NCBI GenBank assembly: GCA_019186945.1
Contig: JABAQJ010000002.1
Location: 670,240 to 734,239 of the forward strand
DNA: 64,000 nt
Direction: 5' to 3'
Origin: Gemmatimonadaceae bacterium
GTDB lineage: Bacteria > Gemmatimonadota > Gemmatimonadetes > Gemmatimonadales > Gemmatimonadaceae
Part shown: piece after piece, positions 1 to 7,689 of the stretch
How the letters are laid out: every line of letters starts with the position of its first letter
How positions within the stretch are numbered: position 1 is the stretch's first letter
The notes under the pieces: model-generated
What the model was told of the DNA's origin: nothing
What the model saw: only the letters and a program-made list of their open reading frames with translations
The model's database searches: none
Made by a program: the position numbers and the translations under genes

Positions 1-77
1 TCAATCACGCAGACCTTGATCAGGCCGGAGCCAACGTCCAAGCCGATAGTGGTCTTCCTGCGATTGAAGAGCGCCAT
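1..77 (-). CDS. pilM: Type IV pilus assembly protein PilM, N-terminal fragment
   Basis: Only the first 25 codons are in the window; the gene runs off the left edge. Reading leftward from ATG at 77 gives an N-terminus containing TTIGLDVGSGLIKVCV, the actin-like nucleotide-binding phosphate loop that opens PilM proteins. PilM is a cytoplasmic actin-fold protein that binds the PilN tail and couples the inner-membrane alignment complex to the pilus motor. Its position downstream of prepilin and pilin genes on the same strand supports the call. No strong Shine-Dalgarno sequence precedes the ATG. Other actin-fold proteins share the loop, but the pilus context makes PilM much the most likely. Confidence 0.85.
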   Translation of the reverse strand, partial: MALFNRRKTTIGLDVGSGLIKVCVI

Positions 78-249
78 AGGGATTCTTGATCTGAGCGGTG
101 ATTCGTGCGCGAGGCCGCGCACCATGTCGATCCCGATTCGGGCACTTTGTCCCGTGCTTCGGACTTTTCTGCCCATGACACGACCGGGAGCGAGCGTTGG
201 TAACAGTCAGCGATGCCTCGCGTTTCCGGCCGCTCTTCCGGTGAGCACA

Positions 250-268
250 GTCACGCGTGAAGCGTGAC
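250..268 (-). terminator. Weak hairpin downstream of the prepilin-like cluster
   Basis: A 7-bp perfect stem (250-256 with 262-268) and a 5-nt loop lie between the end of the prepilin-like gene at 330 and the pilM start at 77. There is no T-run on the minus strand after the stem, so it may be a weak or Rho-assisted terminator, or a chance hairpin. Nothing else is recognisable in the 78-329 gap. Confidence 0.3.
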
Positions 269-329
269 CAATGGTTGCGTCACAGCACCCTCCATCGTCG
301 GTCGTGGCATCTTTGGACGACCATATCCA

Positions 330-1448
330 TCAGTCGTATACGGGCGCCCAGCTTCGTTCACGCACGCGTTGGAGCGGTGCCGATCCGAGCGTTGCGCGTG
401 CGATGGCACACGTGGAGCGCTCGATGATGCCGCCAGCTGCGATATCCGGATGAACGCCGTCCGCGACGTCGCGGTCCTCGGCCAGCACCGCGCCGGTGAC
501 ACGAGCCCCTCCAGTCGACAGCCTTACGTCGTCGCGCGACACGATCACTCCGATGAAGCGCGCTCCGGCGGAGAGCACGACGTCGCCTTCCGCGAGCAGG
601 ATCCCCTGCCCCGAACCACCGACGACTGTCACGTCCCCCAGAGCGTGGATGACGGGAAACCAGTCGCTGCAGACAGATGCGCGAGCTGGATCGCCCCAGT
701 TGGACACAACGCTGCGATCGCACGTCCCACCCGTCAGTACGAAGCCCGGAGTGACCGAGGAGCTCGGCAACAGCGTCAGATCGGCGCGCGACGTGAGCGT
801 CGACCATGTCTCCGATCCGAACTGCGCGAAACGCGCGGCTCCAGCTGCGCTGGAATCGGCATGCCGAGCTGGCATGCCGACTATCCCACCGGAGGGGGAC
901 TGGCACGGCCCATCGCAGATGTGCGTCGTGTCCGGCGCCGCAACGCCAGCTCCACCGCCCGAATTCGGGCATCCCAGCCCGACCCAGCTGGCAGGACTGA
1001 CATCCGCTCCGCTCACGCTACCGCCCGCGCGCACGAACGCGGAGTCCCGAACGGTGAGCGCGGCGGTAGTATCGAATCCCGGCAATGCGAGTCTCAGGTA
1101 GGCCGTCACTGTGCGATGCGCATGCTGGAATGCCCCGTCCCCCTGCGCCACGAAGGTGGAAGACGACGTTCGTTGCACGCGCCACGACGCGGTCGCACCT
1201 CCGGCAAGCGTCGCGGTGTACGGCCCCCTTGCTTCTCCTAACGCCCACGCCAACGCGTCGCCCCGCCGCCAATCCGACATCGGTCGTGTCGCGCCGTACT
1301 CCGCGGCTTCGCTGGCACGTAGTGCGGCGCCGCCCGACTGAGACGACTTGAACTCACGGTTCACGATCATCCAAGCAACGGCCACGAATGCCAGTACGAG
1401 CACCATGGTCAGGAGCGACGAGACGAGAACGAACCCGCGGCGCTTCAT
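330..1448 (-). CDS. Membrane-anchored PilX-like pilus assembly protein
   Basis: This 372-residue protein starts with MKRRGFVLVSSLLTMVLVLA, a short basic leader followed by one hydrophobic helix, then a long polar domain. That is the layout of minor pilins and of PilX/GspK-type proteins, but the canonical Glu at +5 is not obvious, so it is PilX-like only by architecture and context. The outside part holds several Cys residues (around 180-200 and 245-275) that could form disulfides. Its ATG overlaps the stop of the upstream prepilin gene by 4 bp (ATGA), so the two are translationally coupled. I do not recognise a domain in residues 60-372. It probably acts at the pilus base or tip; this is inference. 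Confidence 0.7.
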   Translation of the reverse strand: MKRRGFVLVSSLLTMVLVLAFVAVAWMIVNREFKSSQSGGAALRASEAAEYGATRPMSDWRRGDALAWALGEARGPYTATLAGGATASWRVQRTSSSTFVAQGDGAFQHAHRTVTAYLRLALPGFDTTAALTVRDSAFVRAGGSVSGADVSPASWVGLGCPNSGGGAGVAAPDTTHICDGPCQSPSGGIVGMPARHADSSAAGAARFAQFGSETWSTLTSRADLTLLPSSSVTPGFVLTGGTCDRSVVSNWGDPARASVCSDWFPVIHALGDVTVVGGSGQGILLAEGDVVLSAGARFIGVIVSRDDVRLSTGGARVTGAVLAEDRDVADGVHPDIAAGGIIERSTCAIARATLGSAPLQRVRERSWAPVYD

Positions 1449-2383
1449 CGGCGATTCCTCAGCGCCACGCGCAGCTCCAGAGAGTCCGTGCGCTGTACCT
1501 GGACAGGGCCGCCGCCGATCCCGCGCACGAACACCTGCGTTCTGAGCGCGACACCGACACTCCCGACCGCAGCTGGCGATGCCGGGAAAATGAGTGACGC
1601 GCCTAACGAATCCCGCAACTCCATCTGCACGCCGCTAGGCAGAGGGCTTGGTGCGAATGGGCGATACGATCCCGCCACGGGCTGGATGACATTCCATCCC
1701 CCCAACGCACTGTTCCAGTCGGCCCAGCCAAGGAACCAATCAGGCGCCGAGCGATACAGCACAAGTCGCGAGGGACGCAGAACCCGGACACCAGCGCCAG
1801 TGGTCACCGTGATCGGAATCGCCGACGCTTGCATCCGCAGACGATAGCCGGCACGCCCCGCGTCACGCACGGGATCCACATAAGGAGATGTGGTGCAGAG
1901 GTCGGTCACCGACGAAACGGATGACAAGGTCGCCGGAAACCACCGATCGTCGCTCGCGTCCGATCGCGGTCCTTCGTCGAACACAAGGACGAGATCCCCC
2001 GGCTGCAGGGAGGCCATTCCCGTGGCCGGGCGCAGACCGCTGGCCAGCGAATCAGGTAGCACGTGGATCGATGTGCCCGATGGGGCGCTGCACAACACGC
2101 CCGATGCGACCAGCCCCCGATACCAGAGTGAGGAATCGCTCACCAGCAGAAGGTCGCCGCCGACCGGAGAAACAGCTTGCAGTTCGACGGACGCGACGTC
2201 AGCGCCATGCCAGAGCGCGCTCTGCGAATCCAGGCGATCCGTGAGCGCAGTGAGTGAGCGCGCGCTGGCAGACAGCTGCGCGATCGCAATCGCACCCAGT
2301 ATACCGAAGACGACGATCGCGACGATCAACTCGACAAGCGAGGTGCCTGACCGTGAGTGCACGGTGCCACGATTCAGTCGCAC
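1445..2383 (-). CDS. Prepilin-like minor pilin, PilW/GspJ type
   Basis: The 312-residue product has a class III prepilin signature near the start: a basic leader ending in Gly, then TSLVELIVAIVVFGILGAI with Glu at +5 and a hydrophobic helix. Prepilin peptidase would cut after that Gly. Length and position between a PilV-like and a PilX-like gene match the minor-pilin trio PilV-PilW-PilX, which primes type IV pilus assembly. The start is GTG at 2383, overlapping the upstream gene by 10 bp; the 3' end overlaps the next gene by 4 bp. The C-terminal 250 residues have no domain I can name. Confidence 0.8.
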   Translation of the reverse strand: MRLNRGTVHSRSGTSLVELIVAIVVFGILGAIAIAQLSASARSLTALTDRLDSQSALWHGADVASVELQAVSPVGGDLLLVSDSSLWYRGLVASGVLCSAPSGTSIHVLPDSLASGLRPATGMASLQPGDLVLVFDEGPRSDASDDRWFPATLSSVSSVTDLCTTSPYVDPVRDAGRAGYRLRMQASAIPITVTTGAGVRVLRPSRLVLYRSAPDWFLGWADWNSALGGWNVIQPVAGSYRPFAPSPLPSGVQMELRDSLGASLIFPASPAAVGSVGVALRTQVFVRGIGGGPVQVQRTDSLELRVALRNRR

Positions 2384-2733
2384 GGGACCAGGCTCTCCGT
2401 AACGAGGGTGTGCGATGTGCGGTCAGCGAACGTGGCACTCAGTATCATCGATCTGGAGACGTTGCCGCGCGCAATTCGCCAATCCACGCGCACGCCAGCC
2501 GTCGAGTCCGTACCGCTCGTGAGCGTAAGGCACGATACGGAGCGCAAGGAATCTGCTATCGAGGCGAGTCGCGCCGTCGCCTGCGTTCTCCGCGCGGTCG
2601 CCACACCCAAGGCCATTAGCCTTCCTCCTGCGGCGGCCAGCGAGAGGACTACGACCGCCAGCAGCGCGAGAGCAACGATGACTTCTGCCAGGGCGAACCC
2701 TCTGAGTCGATCGAACGATGACGAGCTGCGCAT
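2374..2733 (-). CDS. Prepilin-like minor pilin, PilV type
   Basis: This is a small 119-residue prepilin. After a basic leader it reads GFALAEVIVALALLAVVVLS, which has the Gly/Phe cleavage site, Glu at +5 and a transmembrane helix typical of the PilV/GspI group. The rest is a short pilin head with two Cys. It is the first gene of a three-gene overlapping block (PilV-, PilW- and PilX-like) read leftward, separated from the major pilin by a strong hairpin terminator at 2900-2937. The ATG at 2733 lacks a clear Shine-Dalgarno sequence. Minor pilins of this type sit at the pilus tip and initiate assembly. Confidence 0.78.
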   Translation of the reverse strand: MRSSSSFDRLRGFALAEVIVALALLAVVVLSLAAAGGRLMALGVATARRTQATARLASIADSLRSVSCLTLTSGTDSTAGVRVDWRIARGNVSRSMILSATFADRTSHTLVTESLVPCD

Positions 2734-2899
2734 GCGGTCACGATGCTCGTTCTCGATCGCGTGTGCGTCATCGTTCGAGCGCAGGAGGGTTCATTCCATT
2801 GCTGCCACCGCGCAGCCAGTCGATCGTCGGGCGAAGGCGATCGGCGCACTCCGCCAACATGTGCACACGAATGCGTCGGACTTCGGGCATGCACCAAGA

Positions 2900-2937
2900 C
2901 CGAAGGGGCGATGGTCGGATGACCATCGCCCCTTCGG
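2900..2937 (-). terminator. Strong hairpin terminator after the major pilin gene
   Basis: A perfect 17-bp stem (2900-2916 with 2921-2937) with a 4-nt loop begins 30 bp downstream of the pilin stop. It is the cleanest hairpin in the window. It lacks a long T-run, but its strength suggests that it ends most pilin transcripts before the minor-pilin genes or protects the pilin mRNA 3' end, giving high pilin and low minor-pilin expression. Confidence 0.75.
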
Positions 2938-2966
2938 ACGTTGCAGCTTGGCGCAGAGCTACGCGC

Positions 2967-3374
2967 TTAGTTGCACTTCGGTTCCGCTTCGACCGTCGCC
3001 GGCGACACTGGAGAAACTCCGACGAAGATCGCGCAAGTCTTGGTCGTCGCCGTGTGGGCGCTCGTCGCGCTCCAGCCCGTGCCGGAGGATGCCGTCGCCA
3101 CAACCGTCACGCCAGCCGAGGGCACGAAACCGTTCACGGCCGCCGTACCACCAGTGGTGTTGGAAGCCGTCCCGGAGACGTAGACCTGATAATCGGCGAA
3201 GTACGCTTCCTGAGTCGTGGCCATGTTGCGAAGATCGGACTTCATCGACGCGAGATAGGCCTTCTCCTTCGTATTCGCGAACTTCGGGATCGCGATCGCG
3301 GCCAGGATGCCGATGATGACGACGACGATCAGGAGTTCGATCAGCGTGAAGCCCTTGCGAGTTACGTTGCGCAT
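2967..3374 (-). CDS. pilA: Type IV major pilin PilA
   Basis: The 135-residue product begins MRNVTRKG and continues FTLIELLIVVVIIGILAAIA, the textbook class III prepilin motif with the cleavage site after Gly8, N-methylated Phe and Glu5. The ATG at 3374 is preceded by GGAGAA 4-6 nt upstream, so a longer open frame reaching 3614 is not the true start. After the helix comes a short head with a Ser/Thr-rich stretch and two Cys near the C-terminus (in KTCAIF and EPKCN), which would close the usual D-region loop. It is the structural subunit of the pilus fibre. A sigma-54-like promoter candidate lies about 70 bp upstream and a strong terminator follows. The Ser/Thr richness makes O-glycosylation by the adjacent glycosyltransferases conceivable, which is inference. 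Confidence 0.93.
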   Translation of the reverse strand: MRNVTRKGFTLIELLIVVVIIGILAAIAIPKFANTKEKAYLASMKSDLRNMATTQEAYFADYQVYVSGTASNTTGGTAAVNGFVPSAGVTVVATASSGTGWSATSAHTATTKTCAIFVGVSPVSPATVEAEPKCN

Positions 3375-3444
3375 GTGTTCTCCGGGTGCTCGAGTGAGGA
3401 AGGTGACGTGGTACTGAGGTCGAAGGTCTCGGCGATCAGTCAGG

Positions 3445-3459
3445 GCAACGCGTGGACCA
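3445..3459 (-). promoter_or_regulatory. Candidate sigma-54 (-24/-12) promoter for pilA
   Basis: On the minus strand the sequence is TGGTCC, five bases, then TTGC. The essential GG and GC are exactly 10 bp apart, and the element differs from TGGCAC-N5-TTGC at two positions. Transcription would start near 3434, about 60 nt before the pilA ATG. A sigma-54-dependent activator is encoded at 7686-9065, and PilR-driven sigma-54 control of pilA is known in other bacteria. The rest of the 3375-3665 leader shows nothing else that I recognise. GC-rich DNA gives such matches by chance, so this is only a candidate. Confidence 0.42.
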
Positions 3460-3665
3460 GAGGGGCCGAGCAACTCGAAGCAGTTCCGCTGCAACAAGTT
3501 GGACGCTTCGTCGAACTGCCGATAAACCGCGCTTCGCTGTGTGAATTGCGTCCTGTCTTGCAGTCTGCCACAGACCCAGCCAAGCCAGTTCCCTCCGTCC
3601 GATCGTTGCGCCATTCTCTCACACCCGAGGGGAGTCCGCCTCGTCGAACACCCCGTGGACGAAAC

Positions 3666-3695
3666 AGCGGACCGACGCGTAACGCGCGGTCCGCT
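3666..3695 (-). terminator. Hairpin terminator after the glycosyltransferase operon
   Basis: A 9-bp stem (3666-3674 with 3687-3695), extended inward by a CGCG/CGCG pairing after one unpaired base, begins 18 bp past the stop of the family 2 glycosyltransferase. A short GTTTC follows on the minus strand. It probably ends the five-gene run from 10750 and insulates the pilin gene. Confidence 0.6.
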
Positions 3696-3713
3696 ATTGC
3701 TTTACACGGACGA

Positions 3714-4520
3714 CTAGTTCGTGCGCTTCGTCACAGGCGGGAAGAGGTTGTATCTCACGATATGCCAGAACGCGGCGACACCGTCCTTCCATCCGATTTT
3801 CTTCCCTTCGGCGTACGTGCGCCCGGAATACGAAATCGGCACTTCGTAGATCCGTACGTTGGCCTGAGCAAGACGCGCCGTGACTTCGGGCTCGAACCCG
3901 AAACGGTCCGACGTCAACACGAGGCTGCGCGCGATGTCGCCACGAATAGCCTTGTAGCACGTCTCCATATCCGTCAGGTTCAAATTGGTGAACATGTTGC
4001 TCACCGTCGTCAACACCCAGTTGCCGATCGAATGCCAGTAGTACAGCACTCGGTGCGAACCGCTGAGGAACCGCGAGCCAAATACCGCGTCGGCTAATCC
4101 GAGAACGATCGGTTCCATGAGCGCTGGCCAATCCGCGGGATCGTACTCGAGGTCCGCGTCCTGCACGATCACCACGTTCCCCGTACTCGCCTTGAGTGCG
4201 GTGCGGATGGCTGCACCTTTGCCCTCGTTCACCGGCTTGTGGATCACCGTGTCGATCAACCCCTCGGCGTGGAGCGCATCGAGGATCGTTTTCGTTCCAT
4301 CGGTGGAGCAGTCGTTCACACAGATGATCTCCTTCTGCACCGGAACGGCGTGCACCTGATCGAGAATCACCCGAATCGTATTCTCCTCGTTGTAGACAGG
4401 TATCAGCACCGACAGGCGTAGCTCGTCACGCTCGATGGGGGTCTTGCCGCGCATACGCGGCACCTTGCCCTCGGCGGAAAATCCGGTGTCGGCTGGAGCC
4501 ATTGGTTGGAAGTGGGTCAT
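3714..4520 (-). CDS. Family 2 glycosyltransferase, polyprenyl-phosphate sugar synthase-like
   Basis: The 268-residue protein is a GT-A enzyme of the dolichyl-phosphate mannose synthase (DPM1-like) subgroup. After a 35-residue polar N-tail it reads LSVLIPVYNEENTI, the nucleotide-sugar binding start, then VNDCSTDGT, the NEGKGAAI motif, and the QDADLEYDP metal-binding DxD region. There is no C-terminal membrane domain, so it is probably peripheral. Such enzymes move a sugar from a nucleotide donor to undecaprenyl phosphate, producing the donor used by GT-C transferases. It is the last gene of an operon with two such membrane proteins; its ATG overlaps the preceding stop by 4 bp. The sugar cannot be told from sequence. 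Confidence 0.85.
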   Translation of the reverse strand: MTHFQPMAPADTGFSAEGKVPRMRGKTPIERDELRLSVLIPVYNEENTIRVILDQVHAVPVQKEIICVNDCSTDGTKTILDALHAEGLIDTVIHKPVNEGKGAAIRTALKASTGNVVIVQDADLEYDPADWPALMEPIVLGLADAVFGSRFLSGSHRVLYYWHSIGNWVLTTVSNMFTNLNLTDMETCYKAIRGDIARSLVLTSDRFGFEPEVTARLAQANVRIYEVPISYSGRTYAEGKKIGWKDGVAAFWHIVRYNLFPPVTKRTN

Positions 4521-6073
4521 CGTCTGTCGATCACTCGTTCGAAGATCAAGGCACTCTCCAGGCTGGCGTACCGTCGAAGCTGCGGCGGCGAAGTCCGTTC
4601 GAGCGCCGCGGCGGTCCGCATGCCTTGCCTGGATGCGGTGATAAAAAACCGCGGCTGGAAGGATGCAAGAATCGCGCGCACGGCGGCAATATCTTCCTCG
4701 TCCGTGAGAGGACGAACGCGCTCCAGTGCGAGAAACGTAGATGTTGGGACAGCGCGCCGCTGGGTGTAGAGATAGACGACGAGGTCGTCATCGGTCGCCA
4801 ACACGTCTGTGGGAGCGGTGTTGCGCGCCGTCCACTCCACGATGGGTTTCGCGCGCTCGCCCGTATCCCGTTGGACCGATGCCCACCACTGGTTTCTGAC
4901 GCCCCGGACGTTGTAGGCCAGGAAACCGAGCGCGAGCACCGTGGCCGAGGCGAGTCCGATCCAGCGAGCGGCTCGCTGTCCGCCCCCCGCGGCCTGCCAG
5001 CGCCCGAGCCACAGCACAGGAAGGAGGAAACAAACAATCAGGAGCGGCCATACCGCCAGCAGGAAGCGCGCCGGATCGAACGGCCATACGATGGCGATCG
5101 ACAGGTACGCCCACAGAAAGGTGGCCGTGATGGGAGCCCGCATAACGAGCATTGCGCTGCCGGCAGCCACGAAAAGGGACACAGCGGCGATAGCGGCCAT
5201 CCGCGGCGGTTCTGCGACCACCGGCATGAAAGCGAAACCGAACATCGCCGCCAGGCCTTGCACGTTCGAAGTCACGACATCCCGCAGGAACGGCAGGCCG
5301 CCGTCGCCATAGCCCGCGATCAGCCACGGCAGGTAGGATCCGTACTTCCCGTTCAGCACCGCGGGGACTTCGGCCGCGTGAGCGCTGACCCAGAGCTGCC
5401 AAGGCAGGAGCAGGAGGAGTGCGCCGACGGCGAATGCCGCGGCGTCGCGCGGTCGCCGTTTCCACAGGAACACCAGGAGGGCAGCCGGCAGCATCGCCAC
5501 ACCAATCGTCCGGACGAGCGCCAGGGCGCCGGCCGCTACTCCGGAGGCAAAGGCACGGCGCGGACCGCGCGTGTCGACGGACGATTCCGCCAGCAGCAAC
5601 ACTCCGAACAGGCCCGCCATGAACAACGGCTCCGACAGCACCACGCCAGTGATCAGCAGGACTACTATGGACGTCGTACCTGCGACGGCAGCTACGGCGG
5701 CCCACGGCACGGTCCAGGCGAGACGGCGTCTCACGAACGCGAACGCGCCGAGCGCCGCGGTGGCCAGGCATCCCGCGTTCGCGAACTTGAAGGCGACGAC
5801 GTTGTCCGGGAAGGACGGCCAGACCTTCCAAATCCCCGCGAGGAAGAGTGGATAGCCCGGCGGAAAGTGCGTGCCGTTCGGTTCGCCAGGGAGGTTCAGC
5901 AGCCGATACCCTCTTCCAGTCGCGAGCGATTTCGCGAGGATCGTGTAGATGGCATCGTCCTGGAAGCTCCCCACCGGCCATGGCGTAATCGTGGCGATCG
6001 CCACAATCAGCACCAGTGCCCCGACACCGACCCGTACGAGCCGGTCATGATCCTCGAGACGATCGACGGTCAT
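4517..6073 (-). CDS. GT-C membrane glycosyltransferase (PMT/ArnT-like), downstream copy
   Basis: The 518-residue protein has about ten hydrophobic segments and a polar C-terminal domain. The first luminal loop contains FQDDAIYTILAKSLATG, an acidic pair after TM1 like the catalytic Asp region of GT39/GT83 enzymes, followed by a THFPPGYPLFLAG motif common in this family. The C-terminal part carries VLATDDDLVVYLYTQRRAVP. These enzymes use polyprenyl-phosphate sugars on the periplasmic side to modify proteins or lipids. It overlaps both neighbours by 4 bp. It is a close paralogue of the adjacent gene: about 70% identical by eye over 64 residues of loop 1. The acceptor is unknown. Confidence 0.8.
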   Translation of the reverse strand: MTVDRLEDHDRLVRVGVGALVLIVAIATITPWPVGSFQDDAIYTILAKSLATGRGYRLLNLPGEPNGTHFPPGYPLFLAGIWKVWPSFPDNVVAFKFANAGCLATAALGAFAFVRRRLAWTVPWAAVAAVAGTTSIVVLLITGVVLSEPLFMAGLFGVLLLAESSVDTRGPRRAFASGVAAGALALVRTIGVAMLPAALLVFLWKRRPRDAAAFAVGALLLLLPWQLWVSAHAAEVPAVLNGKYGSYLPWLIAGYGDGGLPFLRDVVTSNVQGLAAMFGFAFMPVVAEPPRMAAIAAVSLFVAAGSAMLVMRAPITATFLWAYLSIAIVWPFDPARFLLAVWPLLIVCFLLPVLWLGRWQAAGGGQRAARWIGLASATVLALGFLAYNVRGVRNQWWASVQRDTGERAKPIVEWTARNTAPTDVLATDDDLVVYLYTQRRAVPTSTFLALERVRPLTDEEDIAAVRAILASFQPRFFITASRQGMRTAAALERTSPPQLRRYASLESALIFERVIDRR

Positions 6074-7689
6074 TGTGTGTCGACAGGAACGTAGATCGCA
6101 CCGCTCGGAAGCACGGCAGCGACACGGATCCGGGCATTCGGTCCCACGACCAGCGCGTTGGTGGCGTAAGTCGCATAGCGCGTCGACGCGATGACGTAGT
6201 CCGGCCGGTAGCGCTGCAGGATCTCCCGCAGGCCGTCAGCCGCGAATGCCGGGGTCTGCGGCGAGAGGTGTTCCTGCGCCGTGAATGGACCGGTTGGAAC
6301 TGTCCGGCGGCCAGTGTAAAGGGAGATCAGGATGTCGTCGTCGGTGGCGAGGATATCGGCGGGTTTCGTGTTCTCCAGCACCCACTCGGCGATCGGGAGG
6401 GCGCGCTCCGCGACGTCCCGCTGCAGCGTCGTCCACCAGCCGCGGCTGACAGCCTTGGCATTGTAGCTGGCGTAGCCGACCAGGAGCGCCACCGCCGCTA
6501 CGCCCGACACCGCAGGCCACGCGCGCCGCGCATTACGCTCCGGAGCCGCGTTCGTCCACCGCTCTCCGACCCATTGCACAGCGCAGGCATAACACAGCCC
6601 GACGAGGGGCCAGATACCCCACGTGAACCGCGCGGGCGCGAACGGCCACACGACGACCATTCCCAGGTAGCACACCACGAACAGTGCGGTGACAGGAAGC
6701 CGCCGGCGGAGCCGCAACAGTCCGCCGAGGAAGAATGCGGTGAGGCTGACGGTGGCGGACAGGCGCACCAAGAGCGGGAAGCCCTCAGTCGACGTCGTTG
6801 CCCAACCCTGCGCCGCGATCATGCGGAGGTTATGGATCGCTACGTGGCCGACCCAGCCCACGCCTTCGGCGCCGATGGCTTGTGTCCACCACCCGAAGTA
6901 GGAGCCGTACTTGCCCAGGTAGATGTCCGGAACCTCGTGCGCGTGCTGGATGACCCAGAGTTGCCATGGTGACACGAGGATGGCTGCGCCAAGTACCACC
7001 GCGCCGGCCGCGGCCCACCGTCGGCGGTAGAGCAGCACGAGCACCGTCGCCGGAGCAACGAGCAGGCCCAGCGAACGTATCAGCGACAGAATGCCGGCAG
7101 CGGCCCCGGCAATCGCCGCCTCGCGGACACGCCCGGATCGAGCAGCGCGTTCCGCCGCGATCACCGTCGGGATCAGCGCAACCAGGAAGAGTGGCTCCGA
7201 CAGCACCATCACGCTCAGGAGGACCAGCGGGGCGCAACTGACGAACGCGGCCGTCATCAACGCCGCACCTCGCTCGCCCAATCCTCCCCAGGTGCGAGCG
7301 AACCGGAACGTGCCGACGGCCGCAATCGCCAGCAGCACCGCGTTCGCGAACTTGAAGACCACGACATTCTGCGGGAATGGCGGAGCGAGCTTCCACATCA
7401 GTGCGAGGAACAGCGGATAGAGTGGCGGATAGTGCGTCGCGTTCGGAGCGCCTGGCATCTGGAGGAAGCGATAGCCTTCGCCGTTAGCGAGGGATTTCGC
7501 GAGCACAGTGTAGATCCCGTCGTCCTGGAACACGCCGACTGGCCACGGCCCGATGGACGCAACCACCGCGCCCATGGTGAGCGCAGCGAGGGCAAGCGGG
7601 AATATCCGTGAGCTCGACCCGGCCGACGGACGCGCCACGACTCCGGCCTTCGGTGTCGGGATCGCGAGCGCTCGCGTCCCGTCGGTCAC
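6070..7689 (-). CDS. GT-C membrane glycosyltransferase (PMT/ArnT-like), upstream copy
   Basis: The 539-residue multi-pass protein has the same design as its neighbour: an early loop with FQDDGIYTVLAKSLANG and THYPPLYPLFLAL, about ten TM helices, and a soluble C-terminus with ILATDDDILISLYTGRRTVP. It differs by a longer polar N-tail of about 25 residues. The start is GTG at 7689, overlapping the response-regulator stop by 4 bp; the 3' end overlaps the paralogue by 4 bp. Tandem duplication followed by divergence is the simplest origin. Two copies could act on different sugars or acceptors. Coupling to a pilus two-component system suggests a role in surface or pilin glycosylation, which is inference. 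Confidence 0.8.
   Translation of the reverse strand: MTDGTRALAIPTPKAGVVARPSAGSSSRIFPLALAALTMGAVVASIGPWPVGVFQDDGIYTVLAKSLANGEGYRFLQMPGAPNATHYPPLYPLFLALMWKLAPPFPQNVVVFKFANAVLLAIAAVGTFRFARTWGGLGERGAALMTAAFVSCAPLVLLSVMVLSEPLFLVALIPTVIAAERAARSGRVREAAIAGAAAGILSLIRSLGLLVAPATVLVLLYRRRWAAAGAVVLGAAILVSPWQLWVIQHAHEVPDIYLGKYGSYFGWWTQAIGAEGVGWVGHVAIHNLRMIAAQGWATTSTEGFPLLVRLSATVSLTAFFLGGLLRLRRRLPVTALFVVCYLGMVVVWPFAPARFTWGIWPLVGLCYACAVQWVGERWTNAAPERNARRAWPAVSGVAAVALLVGYASYNAKAVSRGWWTTLQRDVAERALPIAEWVLENTKPADILATDDDILISLYTGRRTVPTGPFTAQEHLSPQTPAFAADGLREILQRYRPDYVIASTRYATYATNALVVGPNARIRVAAVLPSGAIYVPVDTQ

Noticed and set aside
264..1241. Long plus-strand open frame opposite the PilX-like gene
   Set aside because: Arg/Pro-rich with no domain; antisense shadow of the real minus-strand gene in GC-rich DNA.
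3375..3614. 80-residue N-terminal extension of the pilin
   Set aside because: The class III leader MRNVTRKG with its own Shine-Dalgarno sequence marks the true start at 3374.
4502..6094. 530-codon plus-strand open frame opposite the GT-C gene
   Set aside because: Highly charged, no hydrophobic core or motif; the minus-strand frame has the membrane-protein pattern and overlapping operon ends.
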